DNA from: Massilia sp. Root418
GTDB taxonomy: Bacteria > Pseudomonadota > Gammaproteobacteria > Burkholderiales > Burkholderiaceae_D
Assembly: GCF_001425265.1 (NCBI RefSeq)
Contig: NZ_LMEC01000022.1
Span: 407,967 to 471,966, forward strand
Reading direction: 5' to 3'
Length of the DNA stretch: 64,000 nucleotides
The notes under the pieces were generated by a model. It was not told where the DNA came from and ran no database searches. It saw only the letters and a program-made list of their open reading frames with translations. How positions within the stretch are numbered: position 1 is the first letter of the stretch; the number at the start of each line of letters is the position of its first letter. Positions 26,207 to 33,957 of this stretch are shown piece after piece. The position numbers were made by a program, and so were the translations under genes.

Positions 26207-26532
26207 AGCTACCTCATAAGCTTGCTTCAAACTACGAAGATACAAATTTGTTGGTGCTGATCAACTAACAAATATTAATTCATAAAAGACAATCGTCAAC
26301 GGGAAATTTGGATATTGATGCGCGCTGGTTACATTGGATTCGTGCCCACAATTTTTCGATTACGGACACGAATTTTCAACCGAACATTTTCACGAATGCT
26401 AAGCGCCGGCGGCCGAGCTTGTCCGGCCTGCGGTGGGCCTGCGGCCGCTGCGCGAGGACGGGGCCGGGCAACCAGAGTCGCCGCGCATGCGGTTTGCACC
26501 CTGGCAGGCCTGCCCCCGGCGTTTCCCCAGTT
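26207..26532. other. Gene-free stretch of 326 bases with a composition switch
   Basis: The first 190 bases are AT-rich and contain inverted ATTCGTG/CACGAAT motifs (around 26338-26373 and again near 26392). The rest switches abruptly to GC-rich sequence at about 26402. No convincing gene was found. The switch marks the edge of the inserted AT-rich patch. Confidence 0.55.
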
Positions 26533-27633
26533 TCAGTAGGTGTAGAACATGCGCTGGATTTCCTTGCTGTCGCTGGTCTTGGTCAGGGCCAGCATCAGCA
26601 GGATGCGGGCTTTTTGCGGGTTCAGCGTGTCGGAAACCACGAAGTCCAGCTTGTCGTCGTTGGCTTCGCCGTTGCGGGCCACGATGCCCTGGCCGACGCG
26701 GGCCGAGCGCACGATCAGCACGCCTTGCTTGCGGGCGGCGGTCAGCGAAGGCAGGACCTTGGAAGCCAGGCTGCCGTCGCCGACGCCGGCGTGAATGATG
26801 CCCTTGGCGCCAGCGGCCACCAGCGCATCCAGCGCCACCGGGCTCACGTTGGCGTAGCCGTAGACGATGTCCACTTGCGGCAGCGCATCAAGCTTGCTGA
26901 TGTCGAATTCGGTGTCGGCGGTGTGCTTGCGCGTGCTGGCGCGGTAGAAGTAGGGGCGGTTGCCCTGGATGTAGCCCAGCATGCCCAGCTCCGTCGTCTT
27001 GAAGCTGTCCAGGGTCGAGGTGTTGGTCTTGGTGACATCGCGCGCGCCCTGGATCTGGTCGTTCAAGGCCACCAGCACGCCCTTGCCGATGGCGTCCTTG
27101 CTGGCCGCCAGCAGCACCGCGTTGTACAGGTTGATCGGGCCGTCCGCCGACAGCGCGGTGCCCGGACGCATGGCGCCGACCAGCACGACCGGCTTGTGGC
27201 TCTTCACCACCATGTCGAGGAAGTAGGCGGTCTCTTCCAGCGTATCGGTGCCGTGTGTGATGACGATGCCGTCGACGTCCGGCTGCGCCAGCAGCGTGTT
27301 AACGCGCTTGGCCAGCACCAGCCAGTGTTCGTTGCTCATGTTTTCGCTGGCGATCTGAAACACTTGCTCGCCCTTGACTTGCGCCACCTTGGCCAGTTCC
27401 GGCACGGCCTGGATCAGGCGGTCGACCCCGACTGTAGCGGCGGTGTAGCCGACCGTCGTGGTCGTGGTGGCGCCGCTGCCGGCGATGGTGCCGCCGGTGG
27501 CCAAAATGGTTACGTGGGCCGACGGCGCGGCGTCAGCGGCGCGGACCGCTGGAACGGTCCCGGCCAGCAGCGCCAGGGCGCACAGCGGAGTGGACAGCGC
27601 GGACAACAGACGGGAGGAAATAGGAACGTACAT
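26533..27633 (-). CDS. ansB: Type II L-asparaginase, exported
   Basis: Hydrolyses L-asparagine to aspartate and ammonia in the periplasm. From the ATG at 27633 (ribosome-binding site GGAG) the protein is 366 residues with a signal peptide ending near AVRAADA. The first catalytic threonine is Thr49 in ILATGGTIAGS, and the second motif is VITHGTDTLEETA. The substrate tyrosine and Ser-Glu loop (FQIASENMSNEHW) are also present. It is a monocistronic gene between two regions without coding content. Confidence 0.95.
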   Translation of the reverse strand: MYVPISSRLLSALSTPLCALALLAGTVPAVRAADAAPSAHVTILATGGTIAGSGATTTTTVGYTAATVGVDRLIQAVPELAKVAQVKGEQVFQIASENMSNEHWLVLAKRVNTLLAQPDVDGIVITHGTDTLEETAYFLDMVVKSHKPVVLVGAMRPGTALSADGPINLYNAVLLAASKDAIGKGVLVALNDQIQGARDVTKTNTSTLDSFKTTELGMLGYIQGNRPYFYRASTRKHTADTEFDISKLDALPQVDIVYGYANVSPVALDALVAAGAKGIIHAGVGDGSLASKVLPSLTAARKQGVLIVRSARVGQGIVARNGEANDDKLDFVVSDTLNPQKARILLMLALTKTSDSKEIQRMFYTY

Positions 27634-28231
27634 AGAGTCTCCAAGAGAGTTAGAGGGATGGGAAGCTGCTGATGATGCTTTCATAAACGACTAATAAGCT
27701 GGTGCGGCAGGTATAACTGCGCGCGGCCGGGTACATTGGAACGCCGCACCCGGAATCGAGGTGCGGCGCTCGGTCAGCCGTGAAACGGGCGATGGAGTGG
27801 CGCGCAAGCGGTGCCGCCAGACGGGCGGTGCCGGCGCTTACGTCAGGAAGCTGGCCTGCGCGTTCGGGGGGGAATTGCTTGGTTCATTGGCTTTGTCTCC
27901 GTTTTATTTGTCGTAAAAAGCGACTCGCAGCGGATGCCCGCCGTCGACGATGCTTTTCCCAACAGAGAGCACTATCCGTGCCACGGGAGTGGCAAGCCGG
28001 ACTATTGGATCAGGCCATTGATTACATGAGGCTTTTTGAAACGGGTAGGCTTGGGTACCGGCGCCCGAGTATGAATTGTCATAATTAGGCGTCCATCTGC
28101 GTATCAGTTTCGATACTGCCGCCGCGATCGGCAGCACAAGGTTTATAGCAGCGTGCAAGCTGCAATTTTTTTGTCAAACATTCCCCCGCGTATCGTGCGC
28201 CCCATGTCGGCTGCCGGACGAGGTATATCAT
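27634..28231. other. Long intergenic region of about 600 bases
   Basis: No frame here has a credible start, codon bias or recognisable product. It holds one clear hairpin (CGCCGCACC at 27742-27750 with GGTGCGGCG at 27760-27768) without a T-tract, and presumably the promoters of ansB and the PEP-CTERM gene. Composition falls towards AT after 27890. Confidence 0.6.
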
Positions 28232-28271
28232 CGATTCTCCCAGGTAGCAATTAAACAACTTTGGAGAATCG
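28232..28271 (+). promoter_or_regulatory. 9-bp inverted repeat burying the ribosome-binding site of the PEP-CTERM gene
   Basis: CGATTCTCC (28232-28240) and GGAGAATCG (28263-28271) are perfectly complementary and separated by 22 bases. The right arm contains the GGAG ribosome-binding site and ends two bases before the ATG at 28274. In RNA it would form a hairpin that hides the start signal. Confidence 0.6.
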
Positions 28272-28273
28272 CC

Positions 28274-29371
28274 ATGCCTACATGCATTCGCTTGTTGTCG
28301 GCGCTGCTGCTTGCCGCCTGTGTTCCCACTGCCTTTGCCGCACCCAGCTACTCGCTGACGTTTTTCAGCCCGAACCCTGGCTACAGTCCAGCCGGAATCA
28401 ACAATAATGGCCTCGTCGGTGGCGGCTGGTACATGCCGGATGGCGCATCGGGCGCATTCACCTGGCAGGCAGGCCAGCTAACGCACCTGCCGCAAGAAAT
28501 GTACGGTGTGCACGGCGTGGGGCCGGCGGGCCACGTGGTCGGCTACAACCGGCCTACGATGGAGAATGGCGTTGAAGTCGTGAGGGGCGCGGTGTACTAT
28601 CAGGGCGCGCTGACCATCCTGCCCGACGCGGTGCAGTCGCCATACTTCCATTACACGCAGGCGTATGCAGCCAACGCGTCCGGGACGGTGGTGGCCAGCA
28701 CCGAGAACAGTTATGGCGCCACCTCCTTCCTGTGGAACAACGGCACCACCACCTTGCTGCCGATCGATTACGCCACGGCCATCAACGCCAGCGGCAACGT
28801 GGCTGGCTACTCGTCTCCGGACGAGGGCGTCCGGCGGGCGCAACTTGTCATCAACGGCCAGCTGGTGGAGCTGGGTCTGCTGCCGACAGACCTCAGTTCG
28901 GATCGGCGCAGCTCTGCGCGTGACCTGAACGACGCCAACGTGGCGGTGGGCAGTTCTACTTACGGCTCCGGCAGCGCGGTGCACGAACATTCCTTCATTT
29001 ACGTGAATGGACAGATGCAGGTGCTTGGCAGCTACACGGGGGACAATTCGGCCATCGCCATCAACAACCTGGGCGACGTGGTGGGCAGGTTCTCTACCGG
29101 CTGGGGTCTCTTGAACGATCACGCTTACCTTTACCAGGATGGCGTGCAGTACGACCTGGACACGCTGCTGGTTGGCGCCGACGGCTGGCATATCCGCCTG
29201 CCGTCGGATATTAACGATCACGGAGACATTACCGCCATGGCCTGCGACGCTAATAACGTCCAATGCCTCGGCGTGCTGCTGTCGCCGGTGCCCGAGCCTG
29301 CCACCTACGGCATGCTGCTGGCCGGACTGGGTGTGCTGGGCTGGACACGCAGGCGGCAGTCCGGCGCCTAA
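28274..29371 (+). CDS. PEP-CTERM protein with HAF repeats
   Basis: A 365-residue secreted protein. A signal peptide (to about TAFAA) is followed by a repetitive domain whose units contain INxxGxVxG (GINNNGLVGGG, AINASGNVAGYS, DLNDANVAVGSS, AINNLGDVVGRF), the extracellular HAF repeat. The C-terminus VPEPATYGMLLAGLGVLGW then RRRQ is a full PEP-CTERM sorting tag: a PEP motif, hydrophobic helix and basic end. It would be processed by an exosortase and possibly released with exopolysaccharide. No exosortase gene is in the window. Its stop codon overlaps that of the convergent gene by three bases. Confidence 0.88.
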   Translation: MPTCIRLLSALLLAACVPTAFAAPSYSLTFFSPNPGYSPAGINNNGLVGGGWYMPDGASGAFTWQAGQLTHLPQEMYGVHGVGPAGHVVGYNRPTMENGVEVVRGAVYYQGALTILPDAVQSPYFHYTQAYAANASGTVVASTENSYGATSFLWNNGTTTLLPIDYATAINASGNVAGYSSPDEGVRRAQLVINGQLVELGLLPTDLSSDRRSSARDLNDANVAVGSSTYGSGSAVHEHSFIYVNGQMQVLGSYTGDNSAIAINNLGDVVGRFSTGWGLLNDHAYLYQDGVQYDLDTLLVGADGWHIRLPSDINDHGDITAMACDANNVQCLGVLLSPVPEPATYGMLLAGLGVLGWTRRRQSGA

Positions 29372-30048
29372 GGCCGCGGCTTCCAGTTGCTCAGCGTGTG
29401 GTCGAACTTGATGTGATTGCGGGTCGTGGTCAGGTAATCGTACTCCAGCCACACCTGCGCGGGCAGGGTCCTGCCGGCCGAGTCGGTGGTGTAGCGGACC
29501 TTGAACGGCGCGCGCGGGCCGAACGGCGCCGGCACCTCCATCATGCCGTCCGCCTTCACCGGCGCGCCGCTGTCCGGTTTCACCCATACCCGCATGGCGA
29601 CCGGCAGGGTGCGCTTCAGCACGTGTTCCGCGCGCACGTCGAACACGGCCAGCGTTTCGCCGTTCACTTGCTGGTCCGCCAGCCGCGTGACGCCGGACGC
29701 GTTCTCGAACAGGTGTTCCGGATTGTTGGCGAAATGGTTGGCCAGCGCCATGTCCAGCTTCGAAGCCTTGTAGTCGGGGTTGTTTTCCGTTGCCTCGTCT
29801 TTCGCTCCGCGCACCGGCCTGCCGGTGATGTCGAAGCGCTGCAGCACGGTTTCATACCCGCCCTCGCCGGTGGAAAGGAAGCCGCCGGTGTCCAGCTTGG
29901 TCGCGATGTTCTGCGCCACCAGGCCCTTGTTTTTCAACAGCAGCGCTTGCGAGCGCGCCCACAGCGGATCGTCGGCCAGCGCGGCGGTGTGGATGGCCAG
30001 CAGGCAGGCAGCGGCGCCGAGCGCACGGCACATTGGGGACAAGTTCAT
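29368..30048 (-). CDS. Periplasmic protein of unknown function
   Basis: A 226-residue exported protein. I chose the ATG at 30048 (MNLSPMCRALGAAACLLAIH), which has GAGGAAA at a proper distance; an ATG five codons upstream is possible. The signal peptide ends near ALADD. The mature part is rich in beta-strand-like segments (LPVAMRVWVKPDSGAPVKAD, LPAQVWLEYDYLTTTRN). I do not recognise a family. It is convergent with the PEP-CTERM gene. Confidence 0.72.
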   Translation of the reverse strand: MNLSPMCRALGAAACLLAIHTAALADDPLWARSQALLLKNKGLVAQNIATKLDTGGFLSTGEGGYETVLQRFDITGRPVRGAKDEATENNPDYKASKLDMALANHFANNPEHLFENASGVTRLADQQVNGETLAVFDVRAEHVLKRTLPVAMRVWVKPDSGAPVKADGMMEVPAPFGPRAPFKVRYTTDSAGRTLPAQVWLEYDYLTTTRNHIKFDHTLSNWKPRP

Positions 30049-30217
30049 GGTGGGTTTCCTCATCAGAAAGCGCCATTCTAAAATACTTGCCAAATCACCA
30101 ACGCACACAAAGAGCGATATCAAAATCGGTATAGATTCGGCTAATTTAGTTATTGGTATTGAATAGCTTAAAGCTCTAGCATGGAAGGCTCCAAAATAAG
30201 ATTTCAGGGGACGTTCC

Positions 30218-31522
30218 GTGGCTGCGCCTATTGTTTCTGCAAGTACATCTTCGATTGGGCAAGCGCCCGCAACCGCAAGCTACAAGTCGGCCATGTCGCT
30301 GCTTGCCAGCCTGTTCTTCACCTGGGGCTTCATTACCGTCATCAACAACACGCTGCTGCCGCACCTGCGCAGCGTGTTCGAACTGAACTACACGCAGACC
30401 ACTTTGATCGAGTCGGTCTGGTTCATCGCCTACTTTGTCGCCTCCATACCGGCGGCGCGCCTGATCGAGCGCATCGGCTACAAGAAATCGCTGGTGGTCG
30501 GCCTGTCCATCATGGCGCTGGGCGCGCTGATGATGATACCGGCCGCGCGCCTGCCGTCCTATATTGTCACGCTGGTGGCGCTGTTCGTTATTGCCTGCGG
30601 CATTACGCTACTGCAGGTGGCGGCCAATCCCTACGTGGCAGTGGTGGGCACGCCGCAGACCGCGTCCTCGCGCCTGAACCTGGTGCAAGCCTTCAATTCG
30701 CTGGGCACCATGTTCGCGCCGCTGTTCGGCGGCTACCTGATCCTGGGCCGTTCCAGCTCCGGCACCGCCGACGCCGGCCACGTGCTGACCCAGGCCGAGC
30801 GCCTGGCGGACGCGCAAGCCGTGCAGCTGCCCTATCTGATCGTGGCGGCCGTGCTGGTTGTGCTGGCGGTCATCATCGCGCGCTTCCCGCTGCCGGAAAT
30901 GGGCGCCGCCACCAGCCGCGTCTCGAAAGCCGAGCGGGCATCGCATTCGCTGTGGCGCCACCGCAACCTGGTGTTCGGCATCCCGGCCATCTTCATCTAT
31001 TTGATCGCCGAAATCGGCGTGGCCAACCTGTTCATCAACTTCGTGTCGCAGCCCAACATCGGCAACGTCAACCATGAGCAGGCCTCGCACTACCTGTTCC
31101 TGCTGTGGGGCGGCATGATGGTGGGCCGTTTCGTCGGCAGCATGCTGATGCGCTCCATCTCCGCAGAGCACGTGCTGGCGGCGGCCAGCGTCGGCGCCTG
31201 CATCGTGATGCTGGTGGCCACCTTCAGCACCGGCCCGACCGCCATGTGGGCGCTGATTTCCGTGGGCCTGTTCCATTCGATCATGTTCCCCACTATTTTC
31301 ACGCTGGGCATCAAGGGCCTGGGTCCGCTGACCGAAGAGGGCGCCGGCTTGCTGATCATGGCCATTGCCGGTGGCGCGCTGGTGGTGGTGCAGGGCTGGC
31401 TGGCCGATATCTACGGCCTGCAGGCCTCTTTCCTGCTCACCGCTGCGTGCGAAGTGTATGTGCTGTTCTATGCGCTTTGGGGGGCGCGCACGACTAATGC
31501 TTTCCCGGACGCAGCTACCTAA
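30218..31522 (+). CDS. FHS-family sugar transporter (GluP/FucP type)
   Basis: A 12-helix major-facilitator permease of 434 residues in the fucose/glucose/galactose:H+ symporter family. The signature SLLASLFFTWGFITVINNTL in helix 1 and the VAANPYVAVVG and SRLNLVQAFNSLGT segments in the N-terminal half are typical of GluP and FucP. The start is a GTG with AGGGGA upstream. It stands near, but not in, the polysaccharide operon. Import of galactose, fucose or rhamnose-like sugars released there is plausible but not proven. Confidence 0.88.
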   Translation: MAAPIVSASTSSIGQAPATASYKSAMSLLASLFFTWGFITVINNTLLPHLRSVFELNYTQTTLIESVWFIAYFVASIPAARLIERIGYKKSLVVGLSIMALGALMMIPAARLPSYIVTLVALFVIACGITLLQVAANPYVAVVGTPQTASSRLNLVQAFNSLGTMFAPLFGGYLILGRSSSGTADAGHVLTQAERLADAQAVQLPYLIVAAVLVVLAVIIARFPLPEMGAATSRVSKAERASHSLWRHRNLVFGIPAIFIYLIAEIGVANLFINFVSQPNIGNVNHEQASHYLFLLWGGMMVGRFVGSMLMRSISAEHVLAAASVGACIVMLVATFSTGPTAMWALISVGLFHSIMFPTIFTLGIKGLGPLTEEGAGLLIMAIAGGALVVVQGWLADIYGLQASFLLTAACEVYVLFYALWGARTTNAFPDAAT

Positions 31523-31523
31523 A

Positions 31524-31581
31524 ATTCCATTGTAAAATAGTTAATCGCGCAGCGAGTGCCGCGCGATCGACTCAATGGAAT
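31524..31581 (+). promoter_or_regulatory. Nested inverted repeat covering the start of the next gene
   Basis: Outer arms ATTCCATTG (31524-31532) and CAATGGAAT (31573-31581) pair perfectly. Inside them ATCGCGC (31544-31550) pairs with GCGCGAT (31561-31567). The right outer arm carries the only possible ribosome-binding sequence (GGA) and ends three bases before the ATG at 31585. Confidence 0.5.
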
Positions 31582-31584
31582 GCC

Positions 31585-32643
31585 ATGAATCTGGATAAAC
31601 TGTATTGCGGCGCGCTGGCCGCGCTTGCCCTGGTATCGACCAGCGCCCTGGCCCAAGAATGGCCACGGCTGACGAACGGAAAAGACCTGGCCGAGTGCAA
31701 GGCGGCGCTGCAGCTGGCCGTGCTGGGCCACAAATCCGCCAGCGTCCTGCCGTGGACGCATCCCGACGCGATCCCGGACGACTTCGGCAGCGACCTGGTG
31801 CTTGGCCCCAAGAGCACCAGCCTGACCGGCGGCGACGTGCCGGAATTCGACCCGGACGTGTTCACCCAAGTTCCCCTCCCCGAATACAAGCCGCGCAGCA
31901 TCTACTGGCAGACCGCCCCGGTCAACGGCAAGCGCCTGGTGGTGGAAGAGGTGCCGCTGGGCTGGCGCGGCGACATGCACAAAGTGCGCGTGGTGGACCA
32001 GGCCATGAGCGCCAGGGACTACCTGGGCACCGATGCGGACGAGCGCAATGCCCGCCTGGGCGCGCCGTTCAGCGATGGCTGGCGCGCGCCCTTCATCTTC
32101 CGCAAGACCGGCGACAGCGCGCTGTGGATGCTGTACATCGCCGAGCCGGGCGGTTTTTCAGGCAACTGGAAAGTGTACGTGCCCGCTGCCGGCGTGCCCA
32201 AGCTGGCCTGCGAAGTGCAGTTCCGGCCGCAGGTGCAGCACGCGGTGCAGCTGCTGCCGCAGCCGGTGCGCAAGCTGGCCGCGCTGCTGGACCGTACGCT
32301 GGGCAGCGGCAAGGAGGAAAGCTTCTGGCAGCCCACAGCGCGCGTGCGCGCCAGCGTGCAGCAGGCCTGGGCCAACGCGGCCCTGCGCCCCTGGGTGGCG
32401 GACAATCCCTACAACACGCGCGACGAGGTGGAAGAGAACCTGCTGGCGTGGTCGCAGCAGGACAAGACCAACAAGAAACTCTACGCGGCCATCCAGGCGC
32501 ACTACGCGCCGGCCGAGCGCGCGCTGGCGCAGCACTACGTGCGCCAGCTGCGCATGCCGGCCGAGGAAGCCGCCGAGCAGGCGAAGACGGTGCTGGACAC
32601 CGCCTACCGCATGTACTTCGTCATCAACAAGGAACAGTATTAA
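31585..32643 (+). CDS. Exported protein of unknown function
   Basis: A 352-residue secreted protein with a clear signal peptide (LAALALVSTSALAQ). The mature part has several Trp- and Pro-rich segments (SVLPWTHPDAIPDDFG, WRGDMHKVRVVDQAM) and a helical C-terminal third. I cannot place it in a family. It lies next to, and convergent with, the polysaccharide operon, so it could be an accessory protein of that locus, but this is positional inference only. Confidence 0.72.
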   Translation: MNLDKLYCGALAALALVSTSALAQEWPRLTNGKDLAECKAALQLAVLGHKSASVLPWTHPDAIPDDFGSDLVLGPKSTSLTGGDVPEFDPDVFTQVPLPEYKPRSIYWQTAPVNGKRLVVEEVPLGWRGDMHKVRVVDQAMSARDYLGTDADERNARLGAPFSDGWRAPFIFRKTGDSALWMLYIAEPGGFSGNWKVYVPAAGVPKLACEVQFRPQVQHAVQLLPQPVRKLAALLDRTLGSGKEESFWQPTARVRASVQQAWANAALRPWVADNPYNTRDEVEENLLAWSQQDKTNKKLYAAIQAHYAPAERALAQHYVRQLRMPAEEAAEQAKTVLDTAYRMYFVINKEQY

Positions 32644-32653
32644 TTCCTGACGC

Positions 32654-33949
32654 CTAGTAGCTGACGTGGTAGTCCTTGGGGAACTTGCGGCCGGCGAAGG
32701 CCTTCTTCTGGGTCCAGTCCTGCGCCGGCGCGGTCCAGTAGCTGTCGCTTTCCGGCAGGCCCAGCGGCAGTAGCGTGGTGGACGCGATGTACATGCTGCC
32801 GTTGTTGGAATACCAGTCGCCCAGCTCCGGCTGGTGGCCGACGAAGCCGATGGTCAGGTAGCCGTCCTTGGTGAAGTTGCTCGGCTCGGTCCACACTGCC
32901 TTGTGCACCGCGTGCAGCGCGGCGCGCACCTGGCCTTCGGGCAGCGAGGGCGGCAGCTGCTTGCGCAAGGCCAGCAGGGCCAGCGGCTGGAAGGCGGCGG
33001 TGCGGTAGGTGAGCGAGCGGCCGATGGGCGGGTAGCTGCCGTCGGTGCCGATGAAGCGCTCCAGGTGCTCGCTGTAGCGCTGCATGCGCTTGACGGCCTG
33101 CGCCTGCAATTCCTCAGGCTTGCCGTTCCAGAATGGGCCCTTGAACCTGGCCAGCACGTCCAGGATTTCCACCAGCATCGGGTACATCACGTAAGAGTTG
33201 TAGTAGTCGAAGTGGAAGGCTTCGCCATCCTTGATCCAGCCGTCGCCCACGTACCATTCGTTGATCTTGCGGATCGCCACGTTCATGCGCATCGGGTCGT
33301 ATTCCTCGCCGATGGACATCAACCACGCCTCGTTCATGGCGGCGAACAGCATCCAGTTGATGTAAGGCGGCTCGATGCGGCGCAGGCCTTTGATGGCGGC
33401 GATGATGCGCTGCTTGGTGGTGCTGTCGAGCGGCTCCCACAAGGTCTTGGGCGCGCGCATCAGGGCGTTGGTGTAATAGGCCGAATCGACCAGCGTCTGG
33501 CCCGGGCCTTTCCACAGCAGGCAGTCCGGGCTGGCCGGGTCCACCGAGTGCACGAAGCTTTGCAGCGCCATCTGCTGCATGCGCTGGCGGTAGCGGCCTT
33601 CCTGCGTGGCGTCGGCCGGCAGCGCGAGCCACGGCGCCACGCCCGCGATCAGGCGGCCGAAGCATTCCAGGTAGGCCACGCCGGAGTCGCGCCCGTCCCA
33701 GGTGGGGCTGAGTTCCAGCGCGAACTTTTTGCGCAGCTGGCCTTGCGACATGGCCGACAGCACCGGGTCGGACATTTTTTGCAGCAGCCCCAGCAGGTAG
33801 GCGCGGTCGCCGCCGGCAGCCGTGGCCGTGGCGGCAGTGGCGGCGGCGGCGCTGCCGTAGGCCAGCGTGCCGCTGGCGGTGATCAGGCCGCTCATCGCCG
33901 AGCCGGCCGTGCCTGCCGCCAGCGTGCGCATGAAGTTGCGTCGTTCCAT
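32654..33949 (-). CDS. DUF2264 family protein, exported
   Basis: A 431-residue protein, last gene of the polysaccharide operon. It starts with a Tat-like signal (ERRNFMRTLAAGTAGSAMSG). The mature part matches the DUF2264 family: the YLECFGRLIAGVAPWLALP segment, the helical-barrel-like repeats and LALLALRKQLPPSLPEGQVR. DUF2264 proteins are often found in pectin and other plant-polysaccharide loci, and their helical toroid suggests a glycosidase or carbohydrate-binding role. No activity is established to my knowledge. The start lies 8 bases after the GH35 stop. Confidence 0.82.
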   Translation of the reverse strand: MERRNFMRTLAAGTAGSAMSGLITASGTLAYGSAAAATAATATAAGGDRAYLLGLLQKMSDPVLSAMSQGQLRKKFALELSPTWDGRDSGVAYLECFGRLIAGVAPWLALPADATQEGRYRQRMQQMALQSFVHSVDPASPDCLLWKGPGQTLVDSAYYTNALMRAPKTLWEPLDSTTKQRIIAAIKGLRRIEPPYINWMLFAAMNEAWLMSIGEEYDPMRMNVAIRKINEWYVGDGWIKDGEAFHFDYYNSYVMYPMLVEILDVLARFKGPFWNGKPEELQAQAVKRMQRYSEHLERFIGTDGSYPPIGRSLTYRTAAFQPLALLALRKQLPPSLPEGQVRAALHAVHKAVWTEPSNFTKDGYLTIGFVGHQPELGDWYSNNGSMYIASTTLLPLGLPESDSYWTAPAQDWTQKKAFAGRKFPKDYHVSY

Positions 33950-33957
33950 GTGTTCTC

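Noticed and set aside
26308..27672. 454-codon plus-strand frame opposite the asparaginase gene
   Set aside because: Antisense shadow with biased composition; the asparaginase on the minus strand is complete with signal peptide and catalytic motifs.
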